Origin: Ignavibacteriales bacterium
GTDB lineage: Bacteria; Bacteroidota; Ignavibacteria; UBA10030; SZUA-254
Direction of reading: 5' to 3'
Length of the DNA: 55,740 nucleotides
Assembly (NCBI GenBank): GCA_016218025.1
Contig: JACRFD010000045.1
Coordinates: forward strand, 1-55,740
Positions 1-7,789 of the stretch are shown piece after piece (positions within the stretch are counted from its first letter, which is position 1; every line of letters starts with the position of its first letter). The notes beneath the pieces were generated by a model that saw nothing but the letters and a program-made list of their open reading frames with translations, had not been told where the DNA came from and did no database searches. The position numbers were made by a program, and so were the translations under genes.

Positions 1-111
1 AGCAACAGTATCTTTGAATACATTGAAGTGTTTTACAATCGAAAGCGGAGACACTCTGCTATCGGTTATCAGTCACCTGTGCAATTTGAATTAAATAATT
101 TTATGTCTTAA
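1..111 (+). CDS. IS3-family transposase OrfB, C-terminal end only
   Basis: The window opens inside an open frame whose last 36 codons read like the C-terminus of an IS3-family DDE transposase (rve_3 region). The run [13 protein letters not shown] followed by S-P-V-Q-F-E is the usual ending of these proteins. The DDE residues would lie upstream of the window and cannot be checked. The stop is six bases before the element's right inverted repeat, as expected for a complete right end. Family assignment rests on motif recognition. Confidence 0.85.
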   Translation, partial: SNSIFEYIEVFYNRKRRHSAIGYQSPVQFELNNFMS

Positions 112-141
112 CTTATTGTCCAGAAAATCGGGGCAAGATCA
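1..141 (+). mobile_element. Right end of an IS3-family insertion sequence, with IRR at 117-141
   Basis: Behind the transposase stop lies TGTCCAGAAAATCGGG followed by GCAAGATCA, ending at 141. Its reverse complement starts TGATCTTGCCCC and ends in TGGACA, which matches the style of IS3-group terminal repeats (TGATCTTACCC...TGGACA). The element body extends left of the window, so the left repeat and target duplication cannot be seen. DNA immediately after 141 is an open frame without a start, consistent with an insertion into a gene. Confidence 0.75.
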
Positions 142-242
142 CAGTACCAATATTAAGAAAAGGAATTGTCATAGGCACGATTTTTGGTACAGTTGTTTTT
201 ATCATTATAAGCTTTATTGATTTTTTCATTAACATCAAATAG
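142..242 (+). pseudogene. C-terminal remnant of a membrane protein cut by the IS3 element
   Basis: Directly after the IS end an open frame without a start codon runs to a TAG at 240-242. Its last 32 residues contain one strongly hydrophobic segment (V-I-G-T-I-F-G-T-V-V-F-I-I-I-S-F) and end in F-F-I-N-I-K. This looks like the last transmembrane helix of a gene whose 5' part is on the far side of the insertion. No family can be named from so short a tail. Confidence 0.5.
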
Positions 243-254
243 GTTAATACTAAG

Positions 255-371
255 TTGAATTATCCCAAAAAAATTGAAACAAATCTTTATGTTCCTATAG
301 TTTGCCTGGTTGGATCTCCATTAGCATATGCTCAGCACGACAGCAATTTCATACAATTAATCTCCGGTTAG
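255..371 (+). pseudogene. Truncated relative of the exported protein gene at 894-1157
   Basis: A short frame, perhaps starting at TTG 255, contains a hydrophobic stretch ending in P-L-A-Y-A-Q and then D-S-N-F-I-Q-L-I-S-G before a TAG at 369. The gene at 894 has the matching string D-T-T-K-F-I-Q-L-N-S-G-E at the same place after its signal peptide, but continues for about 45 residues more. I read this as a decayed, truncated copy of that gene. It lies seven bases before the 72-aa membrane-protein gene, so each copy of the pair seems to have had a companion. Confidence 0.45.
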
Positions 372-377
372 AATACT

Positions 378-596
378 ATGGATATATTTACAAAAGCATG
401 GCATTACCTTGAAGATAATGGAATAAATCCTATATACGTATTGACATTATTTTCTATTTTAATGTCAATCTCCGATTTAAGGTATAAAATAAAAGGAAAA
501 GAAAAAACAAGATTTCAGAGGGATATGGCTTTCATAGGTCATATGGGTACAATAGCATTTATTATCGGCAGTATAATGATCATGATAACGAAGTAG
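378..596 (+). CDS. Small two-helix membrane protein, unrecognised
   Basis: The 72-residue product has hydrophobic segments at about residues 18-33 and 52-70, separated by a basic stretch (K-I-K-G-K-E-K-T-R-F-Q-R-D-M), so two membrane helices are likely. I recognise no family. The frame at 682-897 is a paralogue: both start D-I, share the central R-F-Q-(R/K)-D-M motif and have the same length. The presence of two copies, one broken, supports this being a real gene family rather than a chance frame. Function is unknown. Confidence 0.55.
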   Translation: MDIFTKAWHYLEDNGINPIYVLTLFSILMSISDLRYKIKGKEKTRFQRDMAFIGHMGTIAFIIGSIMIMITK

Positions 597-681
597 TGGC
601 TTGATATAGTATTTTTATCTTTTGCACAACCAAGTGATGCGACAAGAGTAAATATTCAATTTAAGTAATAAGGCATTGAGC

Positions 682-897
682 GTGGATATAATCGATAAAG
701 TATATAACTTTTTTGGTATAACAGGTTTTAACCAAATGTATGTGGGAGCTATTATTTCGCTCATATTATCTCTCTTACGAACCAGAGATTTGAAAAGGTG
801 AAAGGAACTATCAAGATTCCAGAAAGACATGGATATAATAGTGTATATAGGTAAGTCAGCACTCCTTATTATTAGTTTTTTAGAATTAATTTCATGA
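682..897 (+). pseudogene. Broken paralogue of the 72-aa membrane protein
   Basis: Read from GTG 682, the frame gives a 71-codon protein that aligns along its whole length with the gene at 378-596 (D-I-I-D-K versus D-I-F-T-K at the start, R-F-Q-K-D-M versus R-F-Q-R-D-M in the middle, hydrophobic C-terminal helix). It is interrupted by an in-frame TGA at 799-801, between the first helix and the conserved central motif. The terminal TGA overlaps the ATG of the next gene (ATGA at 894-897), which suggests that the two were once translationally coupled. Confidence 0.6.
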
Positions 898-1157
898 AAA
901 ATAAAAATTACGTTATAAGGCTTAATATTGAAATCATCTTAAATATGATCTTTATTTATTTTTTATATCCTCAAGATACCACAAAATTCATCCAGCTAAA
1001 CTCGGGAGAAAAACTTTACGGTAAGGTTTTACTAAAAGAACCCTTCTTAAGCAAGCCATATCTTTTGTACAATGACTCCATAGAGTACAAGATTAAAGAC
1101 ATCAGTAGGTTCCAATGCGAAGAGGATACTTTAAACATTTCGCTTATCTCAAACTAA
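894..1157 (+). CDS. Small exported or membrane-anchored protein, unrecognised, possibly truncated
   Basis: The 87-aa product has a basic N-terminus and a hydrophobic segment to about residue 25 followed by Y-P-Q-D, which resembles a signal peptide. The mature part begins K-F-I-Q-L-N-S-G-E-K-L-Y-G-K-V, a beta-rich style seen in short exported proteins of this group. The frame ends 14 bases before the REP-like palindrome cluster, so its 3' end may have been replaced when the RAYT locus arrived. Its start overlaps the stop of the preceding pseudogene. No function can be assigned. Confidence 0.5.
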   Translation: MKNKNYVIRLNIEIILNMIFIYFLYPQDTTKFIQLNSGEKLYGKVLLKEPFLSKPYLLYNDSIEYKIKDISRFQCEEDTLNISLISN

Positions 1158-1170
1158 AAGCCGAATTACT

Positions 1171-1314
1171 TGTAGAGCGATTCGCTGAATCGCTAAAAAT
1201 AAAAATGAGACAGTCTCAAAATATTGTAGTGCGATTTGTTAAATCGCAAAAGCGGAAATGCGAGACAGCGTCTCGCACTACGTCGTGTAGAACGAAGTGG
1301 CACGTCGTTCTACA
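1171..1314. repeat. Cluster of REP-like palindromes upstream of the RAYT gene
   Basis: Five imperfect palindromes with 3-5 base loops or slightly longer ones follow one another: 1176-1194 (AGCGATTC-gct-GAATCGCT), 1207-1217 (GAGA-cag-TCTC), 1231-1247 (GCGATTT-gtt-AAATCGC), 1260-1276 (GCGAGAC-agc-GTCTCGC) and 1286-1314 (TGTAGAACGA ... TCGTTCTACA). Several are preceded by TGTAG. The same sequence types recur downstream of the gene at 2067-2143. Such palindromes around a RAYT gene are typical REP substrates. Confidence 0.8.
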
Positions 1315-1337
1315 ATAATAAATTATTATATTTGTGT

Positions 1338-2045
1338 ATGGAAGAGGATAAAATATATTATCGGCGCAACTTACCACATTACCAACCATATTACGCAACA
1401 TATTTTATTACATTCCGGCTTGCAGGTTCATTACCAAGTGAAGTAATAATCAAACTGAAGGAGGAATATGAAATTGAAGTACACCATCTTTCCTCTATAA
1501 AAGATCTAACGAAAAAGAGAACAGAGTTAAGTAAACATCATAAGAGATATTTTGAGAAATTCGATGAATTTCTCGATAAATATGCAGATAGTCCAAAGTG
1601 GCTAAGTAATGATAAAGTTGCACAAATTGTTGTTGATGCAATTAAATACAGAGATGGCAAAGACTATGAATTAATAGCATACTGTATAATGCCAAACCAT
1701 GTACATCTAATATTTTCTGTAGAGCGAATTGAGAACGAGGATGTAGTACGAACTTTAGTTCGTAAAGAGCCAATTTCTCGAACTAAAGTTCGAGTTACTG
1801 CTTCATATAAGAATTACATATTAACACAAATTATGAGAGAGCTTAAAGGTTCAACAGCAAGAGAATGTAACAAAATCTTAAATCGCTCAGGTGCTTTCTG
1901 GCAACATGAAAGCTATGACCATGTTGTGCGTGATGGTAGAGAGATGGAAAGATTAGTCAGCTATGTTTTAAACAATCCTGTAAAAGCTGGACTTGTAAAT
2001 GATTGTAAAAACTGGAAGTGGAATTATTGCAAATATGAAATGTAA
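1338..2045 (+). CDS. REP-associated tyrosine transposase (RAYT, Y1/HUH family)
   Basis: The 235-aa protein belongs to the IS200-like/TnpA-REP family. It shows the N-terminal R-R-N-L-P-H-Y-Q and Y-F-I-T-F-R-L strand, the HUH metal motif M-P-N-H-V-H (His121, His123), W-Q-H-E-S-Y-D-H-V-V-R-D at 188-199 and the C-terminal helix with the likely catalytic Tyr209 in S-Y-V-L-N-N-P-V-K-A-G-L. All expected catalytic residues are present. The frame is open further upstream to 1236, but that part runs through palindromes; ATG 1338 is where homology-like sequence starts. Residues about 136-152, between the HUH motif and the next helix, are encoded by two palindromes, an unusual in-frame invasion. Family members nick single-stranded REP sequences; activity here is inference. 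Confidence 0.9.
   Translation: MEEDKIYYRRNLPHYQPYYATYFITFRLAGSLPSEVIIKLKEEYEIEVHHLSSIKDLTKKRTELSKHHKRYFEKFDEFLDKYADSPKWLSNDKVAQIVVDAIKYRDGKDYELIAYCIMPNHVHLIFSVERIENEDVVRTLVRKEPISRTKVRVTASYKNYILTQIMRELKGSTARECNKILNRSGAFWQHESYDHVVRDGREMERLVSYVLNNPVKAGLVNDCKNWKWNYCKYEM
1747..1794. repeat. Two REP-like palindromes inside the RAYT coding sequence
   Basis: Two perfect 8-bp-arm palindromes with 2-base loops sit in frame within the transposase gene: 1747-1764 (TACGAACT-tt-AGTTCGTA) and 1777-1794 (CTCGAACT-aa-AGTTCGAG). They share the core CGAACT/AGTTCG with the downstream palindrome at 2067-2084. Their translation is an Arg/Val/Thr-rich stretch unlike the rest of the protein. Confidence 0.85.
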
Positions 2046-2066
2046 AACAATATTTATTTTACATAT

Positions 2067-2143
2067 CTCGAACTTAAGTTCGAGTTACAATGTAGAACGA
2101 TTCGCTGAATCGTTTAATATATCGCACGAGACAGCGTCTCGTG
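2067..2143. repeat. REP-like palindromes downstream of the RAYT gene
   Basis: Three palindromes follow the stop codon: 2067-2084 (CTCGAACT-ta-AGTTCGAG), 2096-2114 (AACGATTC-gct-GAATCGTT) and 2125-2143 (CACGAGAC-agc-GTCTCGTG). The second and third match the upstream cluster types at 1176 and 1260 closely, so the same repeat families flank the gene on both sides. Confidence 0.85.
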
Positions 2144-2158
2144 TTACATATAATAAAT

Positions 2159-2189
2159 AAAAAAAGGGCATCCATTTCCGGATACCCTC
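2159..2189 (-). terminator. Intrinsic terminator of the ribosomal protein cluster
   Basis: Read on the minus strand, 26 bases after the rplQ stop, the sequence forms GGGTATCC-ggaaat-GGATGCCC (one G-U pair) and is followed at once by a run of seven T. This is a textbook Rho-independent terminator closing the long minus-strand cluster. On the plus strand there is no T-run, so it does not obviously stop transcripts from the RAYT side. Confidence 0.8.
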
Positions 2190-2214
2190 TTGTAAATCTG
2201 AAAAAATATTCTGC

Positions 2215-2694
2215 TTATTTTTTATCCATCGCCACTTCGCCGGTTGGAATTTCCTTCTTTTCTTTTTTCTTGGCTTTCGGTTTGACAGCGGGTTTTTCAG
2301 GTGCTTTACCTGTATTGAAATCTACTAACTCAAGCACTGCAACTTCGGCGGCATCGCCATGTCGCTGACCGAGTTTCACTACGCGTGTGTAACCGCCCGG
2401 TCGCGCTGCAACCTTCGTGGCTATTTCGGTGAACAATTCTTTTATAGCATCGCGGTCTTTAATATAGCGGGCAATTTCTCGGCGGGCGTGAACATTCTTT
2501 TTTTCGCCTTCAGTTGCAACAGCATTCTTTGCACGGGTTATTATTTTTTCAACAACCATGCGGGTTTCTTTTGCTTTTGCAAGTGTAGTTTTAATTTTTT
2601 TATGTTTTATCAGCGAGGTTGAGAGCGCCGAAAGTGTAGCTTTTCTGTGGCTCGCTGTTCGTTTTAATTTTCTGCCTGATTTTCTATGACGCAT
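2215..2694 (-). CDS. rplQ: 50S ribosomal protein L17
   Basis: The start [12 protein letters not shown] and the end of the core domain ([12 protein letters not shown]) are those of bacterial L17, which binds 23S rRNA. The product is 159 aa, about 30 longer than the usual 116-130: residues from about 128 onward form a Lys/Pro/Glu tail. It follows rpoA by 21 bases as in the standard alpha operon and is the last gene before the terminator. Confidence 0.97.
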   Translation of the reverse strand: MRHRKSGRKLKRTASHRKATLSALSTSLIKHKKIKTTLAKAKETRMVVEKIITRAKNAVATEGEKKNVHARREIARYIKDRDAIKELFTEIATKVAARPGGYTRVVKLGQRHGDAAEVAVLELVDFNTGKAPEKPAVKPKAKKKEKKEIPTGEVAMDKK

Positions 2695-2715
2695 TTGTTT
2701 TACCTAAAATTTTAA

Positions 2716-3705
2716 TTAATCGTTACTTTCGCGAAGATATTTCTCTACATCCATTCCGAAGCTCAAACCGAATTGCTCTATGATTTCACCTAATTCAGCC
2801 AATGATTTCCTGCCGAAGTTCCTGAACTTGAGCAATTCCGGTTCATCACGCCGTACTAAATCGGCTATTGTTCGGATATTTGCAGCTTTCAAACAGTTAT
2901 GCGAGCGAACCGATAATTCCATATCGTCAACAGGCATCTGTAATATTTTCCGGATTCTTACAAATTCGGAATCTTTCTCCATCAACTCTTCCTGAGCTTC
3001 TGAATCGATATTGAAACTTAAAAATAATTGAATATGGTCTCTTAAAATAACCGCAGCTTGCGCAAGTGCATCATCGGGTGCAATTGATCCGTCGGTCTCG
3101 ATTTCGAGCGTTAATTTTTCAAAGTCTGTTTGTTGACCAACTCGTGTCGGTTCAACAAAATAACGTACGTTTTTTATCGGCGTGAAGATAGAATCTATTG
3201 TGATCATATCTACAGATTGATCTGCCATCTTATTTTCTTCGGCTGTAACATATCCCTTGCCCCTGCCGACTCTGAGTTCCAACTCAACATTTGTCCCGGC
3301 ATTTACTGTTGCTATATGAAGATCCGGATTCAGGATTTCCAGTTCCGGATTCGATTTTTGGATATCTGCCGCCGTTATATCTTTAGGACCTCTCAACTCT
3401 AAAACAACCCGGTTCAATTTTTTGTTGATGAGCTTCATCCGGACTGCTTTGAGATTTAGAATAATCTCGGATACATCTTCAACAACTCCGGGTATCGTAG
3501 AAAATTCGTGCAATACACCTTCAATTCTGAGGCCGGTGAATGCGGTCCCCGGTAATGACGAGAGCAGAACGCGACGGAACGCGTTTCCAATTGTGACCCC
3601 GAAACCTTTTTCCAATGGTTGTAAGATAAACCGACCGAAAGTATTAGTATAACTTACTTCGTCGAGTTGAACTTTTTCGGGCATTTGATAATTTGTTGCA
3701 ATCAT
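2716..3705 (-). CDS. rpoA: DNA-directed RNA polymerase subunit alpha
   Basis: This 329-aa protein has both alpha domains. The N-terminal assembly domain carries the G-N-A-F-R-R-V-L-L-S-S-L-P-G helix near residues 41-54. The C-terminal domain starts near residue 255 with S-V-R-S-H-N-C-L-K-A-A-N-I and contains N-F-G-R-K-S-L-A-E-L, the part that contacts UP-element DNA and activators. Length is normal. It is placed between rpsD and rplQ, as in most bacteria, so polymerase assembly is coupled to ribosome synthesis. Confidence 0.98.
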   Translation of the reverse strand: MIATNYQMPEKVQLDEVSYTNTFGRFILQPLEKGFGVTIGNAFRRVLLSSLPGTAFTGLRIEGVLHEFSTIPGVVEDVSEIILNLKAVRMKLINKKLNRVVLELRGPKDITAADIQKSNPELEILNPDLHIATVNAGTNVELELRVGRGKGYVTAEENKMADQSVDMITIDSIFTPIKNVRYFVEPTRVGQQTDFEKLTLEIETDGSIAPDDALAQAAVILRDHIQLFLSFNIDSEAQEELMEKDSEFVRIRKILQMPVDDMELSVRSHNCLKAANIRTIADLVRRDEPELLKFRNFGRKSLAELGEIIEQFGLSFGMDVEKYLRESND

Positions 3706-3764
3706 ATTTTCCTTCTCCCACCGTTTATTTTTGTTTCGAAAAATTAACGGTGCTATTGAGATTG

Positions 3765-4394
3765 TTATTTGGAGTAAAGTTCTACGACTAATTGTTCATT
3801 AGCATTGAGCGGAACATCGGCGCGCTCGGGAACATTCAGGAATGTTCCAACCATTCCTGCTTTGTCTAAACTCAACCATGGAAGCATTGTATTGTCTTTC
3901 ATGCGTTTCATGGATGAATGTATCACTTCAAGTTTTTTACTTTTATCGATAACTTGTATTGCATCTCCTGCCTTCAGAAGAAATGAAGGTATAGACACCA
4001 CTTTATTGTTTACCATAAAGTGACCATGTACTATCATTTGTCTGCCGGCTTTTCTGGATGGAGCAAATCCGAGACGGTACACAACAGTATCGAGACGGCG
4101 CTCTAAAAGTTTTACCAGATTTTCACCAGTACGTCCGGGAATGCTTAAAGCCCGCTCAAAATAATTTCTAAACTGCACTTCCTGCAATCCATACATTCTG
4201 CGAATCTTTTGCTTCTCACGTAATTGAACACCGTACTCAGAAATTTTCTGCCTTCTTGATTGACCATGTGATCCCGGGGGGTATGCTCTTCTCTCGACAG
4301 GACATTTTTCGGTAAAACATTTCGTACCTTTCAGAAAAAGTTTTTGTCTTTCTCTGCGGCACAATCTGCAACTTCCTTCAATATAACGACCCAT
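3765..4394 (-). CDS. rpsD: 30S ribosomal protein S4, zinc-binding form
   Basis: The 209-aa product has the S4 N-terminal domain with four cysteines (Cys9, Cys12, Cys26, Cys31) that would hold zinc, and the S4 RNA-binding domain around residues 98-145 (R-L-D-T-V-V-Y-R-L-G-F-A). S4 is a primary 16S rRNA binder and in many bacteria a translational repressor of the alpha operon; no obvious pseudoknot was checked here. It lies 35 bases after rpsK. Confidence 0.98.
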   Translation of the reverse strand: MGRYIEGSCRLCRRERQKLFLKGTKCFTEKCPVERRAYPPGSHGQSRRQKISEYGVQLREKQKIRRMYGLQEVQFRNYFERALSIPGRTGENLVKLLERRLDTVVYRLGFAPSRKAGRQMIVHGHFMVNNKVVSIPSFLLKAGDAIQVIDKSKKLEVIHSSMKRMKDNTMLPWLSLDKAGMVGTFLNVPERADVPLNANEQLVVELYSK

Positions 4395-4429
4395 AGTTTC
4401 CTTACTTTTGATTTTCTAAAATAAAATTT

Positions 4430-4843
4430 TTATACACGACGGCGTTTCGGCGGTCTGCACCCGTTGTGCGGTATCGGTGTGATATCGCGAATACTTAATA
4501 TTTCCAAGCCTACAGTTTGTAACGATCTGACTCCGGCTTCTCTTCCGGATCCAGGACCTTTTACAAAAACATCAACTTTCCTCAATCCAAGATCGTAAGC
4601 CTCTTTTGCCGCTGCTTCGGCAGTTACCTGTGCAGCGAACGGAGTATTTTTCCTAGATCCTTTGAATGCGTTACGTCCGGCAGACGACCAGCTAATAACA
4701 TTACCGTAAACATCGGTGATGGTTACGATTACATTATTAAACGTCGCTTTGATGAATACCTTACCTGTAACGTCGACTTGTAATTTCTTTTTCTTTTTTG
4801 CTGCAGTTGTTTGGGCAGCAGCACCTTGATTTTGTTTTGCCAT
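4430..4843 (-). CDS. rpsK: 30S ribosomal protein S11
   Basis: The 137-aa protein has the S11 core with [10 protein letters not shown], the [11 protein letters not shown] block and the C-terminal [16 protein letters not shown] ending that contacts the platform of the small subunit. The first ~20 residues are a Gln/Ala/Lys-rich extension. It follows rpsM by 22 bases in the alpha-operon order. Confidence 0.98.
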   Translation of the reverse strand: MAKQNQGAAAQTTAAKKKKKLQVDVTGKVFIKATFNNVIVTITDVYGNVISWSSAGRNAFKGSRKNTPFAAQVTAEAAAKEAYDLGLRKVDVFVKGPGSGREAGVRSLQTVGLEILSIRDITPIPHNGCRPPKRRRV

Positions 4844-4865
4844 AATTTCAATCCGTCAGTGTTTG

Positions 4866-5249
4866 TTATTTCTTGGCTATCGCTTTTTTCTTACCGGCAA
4901 CAGTCTTACGTTTACCTTTTCTTGTGCGTGAATTTGTTCTTGTGCGTTGTCCGCGAACCGGTAATCCTTTTCTATGACGCAATCCACGGTACGAGTTAAT
5001 GTCCATCAATCGTTTGATGTTCATTTGTGTTTCGGTTCGTGAAGCACCTTCTACTTTTAGATCGGCAGTGATGATAGAACGAATTTTTGCAACTTCGTCA
5101 TCTGTAAGCTCGCTGATTTTCTTTGCGTAGCTTATACCTGCCTGACTAAGAATTTTGTGTGCTGTACTCCGGCCAATACCGTAAATATAAGTCAGTCCGA
5201 TTTCTGATCTTTTGTTTTTTGGTAAATCTATACCTGCTATACGAGCCAC
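4866..5249 (-). CDS. rpsM: 30S ribosomal protein S13
   Basis: The 127-aa protein starts [10 protein letters not shown], contains the helix-two-turn-helix part [11 protein letters not shown] and [19 protein letters not shown], and has the basic tail that reaches the P-site tRNA. Order rpmJ-rpsM-rpsK-rpsD is the conserved one. Confidence 0.98.
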   Translation of the reverse strand: MARIAGIDLPKNKRSEIGLTYIYGIGRSTAHKILSQAGISYAKKISELTDDEVAKIRSIITADLKVEGASRTETQMNIKRLMDINSYRGLRHRKGLPVRGQRTRTNSRTRKGKRKTVAGKKKAIAKK

Positions 5250-5295
5250 TCTTAATTATCCTTTCGACTATAAAAATTCAATAAAGAAGTAATCT

Positions 5296-5409
5296 TTATC
5301 CTTGTCGTTGTTTGTGTTTTGGATTCTTGCATATTACACGGACAACACCATTGCGCCGTATAATTTTACAATTATCACATAATTTTTTCACTGATGATCG
5401 AACTTTCAT
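5296..5409 (-). CDS. rpmJ: 50S ribosomal protein L36
   Basis: A 37-codon gene lies between infA and rpsM. It starts [11 protein letters not shown] and ends K-H-K-Q-R-Q-G, the standard L36 form. The zinc ligands Cys11, Cys14, Cys27 and His32 are all present. Spacing is 11 bases from infA and 46 to rpsM. Confidence 0.96.
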   Translation of the reverse strand: MKVRSSVKKLCDNCKIIRRNGVVRVICKNPKHKQRQG

Positions 5410-5420
5410 GAAATCTCCAA

Positions 5421-5639
5421 TTATTTATACCGATACGTAATTCGACCTTTGCTAAGATCGTAAGGCGACATTTCTACTGTTACTTTATCGCCTACCAAAA
5501 TTTTTATATAATGCATTCTCATTTTTCCGGAAATAACCGCTAAAATTTCATGACCGTTATCTAACTTCACTCGAAACATTGCATTCGGTAAAGTATCGGT
5601 GATTACACCGTCCATCGTAATAGGTCCTTGCTTAGCCAT
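5421..5639 (-). CDS. infA: Translation initiation factor IF-1
   Basis: The 72-aa OB-fold protein contains [21 protein letters not shown] and the end [10 protein letters not shown], all diagnostic for IF-1, which occupies the ribosomal A site during initiation. It begins five bases after the map stop, so the two are probably translated together; map-infA-rpmJ is a common arrangement outside the enterobacteria. Confidence 0.97.
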   Translation of the reverse strand: MAKQGPITMDGVITDTLPNAMFRVKLDNGHEILAVISGKMRMHYIKILVGDKVTVEMSPYDLSKGRITYRYK

Positions 5640-5644
5640 TCACC

Positions 5645-6412
5645 TTATGATAATGTGAGTATTTCCGATTTATGTTCTTTAACTAAAATTGTATGTTCAA
5701 AATGTGCAGACGGTTTTCCGTCAACTGTTCTAACCGTCCATCCATCCGAATCTACTTTAACTTTATAACTTCCGGCATTTACCATCGGCTCAATAGCCAA
5801 CGTCATTCCGGGTTGAAGAATAATTCCTGTTCCTTTTTCGCCGAAATTCGGTACAGGCGGTTCTTCGTGTAACTTTTTTCCTACTCCGTGTCCTACTAAA
5901 TCTCTGACCACCGAGAAACCATCTGACTCAACATGATTTTGTATCGCGGCAGAAATATCATGCACTCTGTTGCCGGCAACTGCTTTCTCTATTCCTTTAT
6001 AAAGCGATTCTTCTGTTGATCTCATCAGTTTTTCTTTTTCGGTACTGATTTTACCGACCGGGTAGGTGCTTGCACCATCGCCGTAAAATTTATTCTTAAA
6101 AACACCTACATCAACAGAAACTATTTCACCTTCATTCAATTTCCTCGAGCTTGGTACTCCATGAACAACTTCATCATCAACCGATATACACAAACTCGCC
6201 GGGAAAAGATTTTTTTTATCTGTCCCGTATCCTTTGAACGCAGGTTCGGCTTTCTGCGATCTGATGAATTCTTCTGCAAACTCATCCAACTCTTTTGTTG
6301 TAACACCCGGTTTGATCATCAAACTGATTATTTTCAAAACTTCTGCTACAATCCGGCAACTCTCCCGCATCATTTCAATTTCTGCAGGCGACTTGATTAC
6401 AACTTTCGACAT
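5645..6412 (-). CDS. map: Type I methionine aminopeptidase
   Basis: The 255-aa enzyme removes the initiator methionine from new proteins. All five metal ligands of the pita-bread fold are visible: Asp101, Asp112, His175 (in G-H-G-V-G), Glu208 (A-I-E-P-M-V) and Glu239 (H-F-E-H-T). Length is typical of the short bacterial type I form without an N-terminal zinc extension. It is placed between secY and infA; the adk gene that often sits between secY and map is absent. Confidence 0.97.
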   Translation of the reverse strand: MSKVVIKSPAEIEMMRESCRIVAEVLKIISLMIKPGVTTKELDEFAEEFIRSQKAEPAFKGYGTDKKNLFPASLCISVDDEVVHGVPSSRKLNEGEIVSVDVGVFKNKFYGDGASTYPVGKISTEKEKLMRSTEESLYKGIEKAVAGNRVHDISAAIQNHVESDGFSVVRDLVGHGVGKKLHEEPPVPNFGEKGTGIILQPGMTLAIEPMVNAGSYKVKVDSDGWTVRTVDGKPSAHFEHTILVKEHKSEILTLS

Positions 6413-6445
6413 TCCTTAAACAACAACACCGTTAAGATGCTGCTG

Positions 6446-7783
6446 TTACATCCTCCGTCCTTTTATCTTACCACTCTTCATAAAACCATCGTAGTGTCGC
6501 ATCAATAAATGCGATTCAATTTGTTGAAGAGTATCTAAACCAACACCGACAACAATCAATAAGCTAGTTCCACCGAAGAAACTTGCGAAACTCGATGTTA
6601 CACCCATCCTCATTAAAAACGCTGGAAGTATTGCAACGATGGCGAGGAAAATGGATCCCGGTAATGTAATTTTTGTAAGGATATTATCTATAAAATCTGA
6701 TGTATGTTTTCCGGGCCTAATTCCGGGGATAAAACCACCCTGCTTCTGCATATTTTCTGCTACATCTTTCGGATTGAATGCAACTGCTGTATAAAAATAT
6801 GTGAAGAAGATGATCATCAAAGCATAAATAACTGAATATGTGATAGAGGTATAGCTGAAATAACCTGCTATACTTTGCATAAATTCACTTTCTGGGAAGA
6901 AAGTTAAAATTGTGTTTGGTATAAACATAATTGCCTGAGCAAAAATTATAGGCATAACACCGGCAGTATTCACCCGCATCGGAATATATTGAGTTACGCC
7001 GCCATATATTTTTCTGCCAACAACCCGTTTTGCATATTGCACCGGTATCCGGCGTGTTGCCTGTGTGACAAGAACGATACCTGCAACAATGAAAAACATT
7101 AAGACGAATATGATCAATTCGATAATCAGACCACGAGCGCCGGAACTAACAAGCTGGTATTCATCAAGAAGTGCATTCGGAAAACGTGCCACGATACCGA
7201 TGAAGATTATCAAAGAAATTCCGTTGCCAATGCCTCGTTCGGTGATTTGCTCGCCGAGCCACATCATGAACATAGTGCCACCGGTTAGAACGAACATTGT
7301 TGATAGCTGGAAACCGAAACCTTGTACCATTTCAGGAACTATAGGCATACCGGCAGCATTAATGCTCATAAGTTGAACGCTGACTCCCCATGCCTGGAGC
7401 ATAGAGATTACAACTGTACCGTAGCGGGTAAGCTGGGTAATTTTCTTCCTACCCTCTTCGCCTTCTTTTGTTAACTTCTGAAAATACGGGATAACTGCAC
7501 CTAACAACTGAATGATGATAGACGCGCTGATGTAAGGCATGATACCTAATGCAAAAATTGCCGCATTACTGAACGCACCTCCAACGAACAAATCGTATAA
7601 TCCAAATAATGTGTTGGAGGATTGACTACGCATTGCTTCGGTAAGCAGCTTAGCATCAACTCCGGGTAATGTTACGTGAGCACCGATCCGGACAATAACC
7701 AATAAACCGGCAGTGAACAGAATTCTCTGCCGCAATTCCTGGATCTTAAAAATATTCCGAAAACTTTCGCTGAGTTTTGCCAT
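6446..7783 (-). CDS. secY: Protein translocase subunit SecY
   Basis: The 445-aa integral membrane protein has about ten hydrophobic segments and the SecY signatures G-I-M-P-Y-I-S-A-S-I-I-I-Q-L (second helix), T-R-R-I-P-V-Q-Y-A in the large cytoplasmic loop and F-Y-T-A-V-A-F-N-P. It forms the Sec channel with SecE (encoded at 32651) and would move the many signal-peptide proteins of the right half of the window. It lies six bases after rplO. Confidence 0.97.
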   Translation of the reverse strand: MAKLSESFRNIFKIQELRQRILFTAGLLVIVRIGAHVTLPGVDAKLLTEAMRSQSSNTLFGLYDLFVGGAFSNAAIFALGIMPYISASIIIQLLGAVIPYFQKLTKEGEEGRKKITQLTRYGTVVISMLQAWGVSVQLMSINAAGMPIVPEMVQGFGFQLSTMFVLTGGTMFMMWLGEQITERGIGNGISLIIFIGIVARFPNALLDEYQLVSSGARGLIIELIIFVLMFFIVAGIVLVTQATRRIPVQYAKRVVGRKIYGGVTQYIPMRVNTAGVMPIIFAQAIMFIPNTILTFFPESEFMQSIAGYFSYTSITYSVIYALMIIFFTYFYTAVAFNPKDVAENMQKQGGFIPGIRPGKHTSDFIDNILTKITLPGSIFLAIVAILPAFLMRMGVTSSFASFFGGTSLLIVVGVGLDTLQQIESHLLMRHYDGFMKSGKIKGRRM

Positions 7784-7789
7784 TGACGA

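Noticed and set aside
1115..1318. Short frames through the palindrome cluster upstream of the RAYT gene
   Set aside because: Their sequence is the translation of REP-like palindromes; overlapping frames on both strands arise from the repeats.
1236..1337. Longer N-terminus for the RAYT protein
   Set aside because: The extra 34 codons run through two palindromes and have no RAYT-like sequence; ATG 1338 starts where family similarity starts.
2141..2622. Plus-strand frames opposite rplQ
   Set aside because: They are antisense shadows of a confidently identified ribosomal protein gene.
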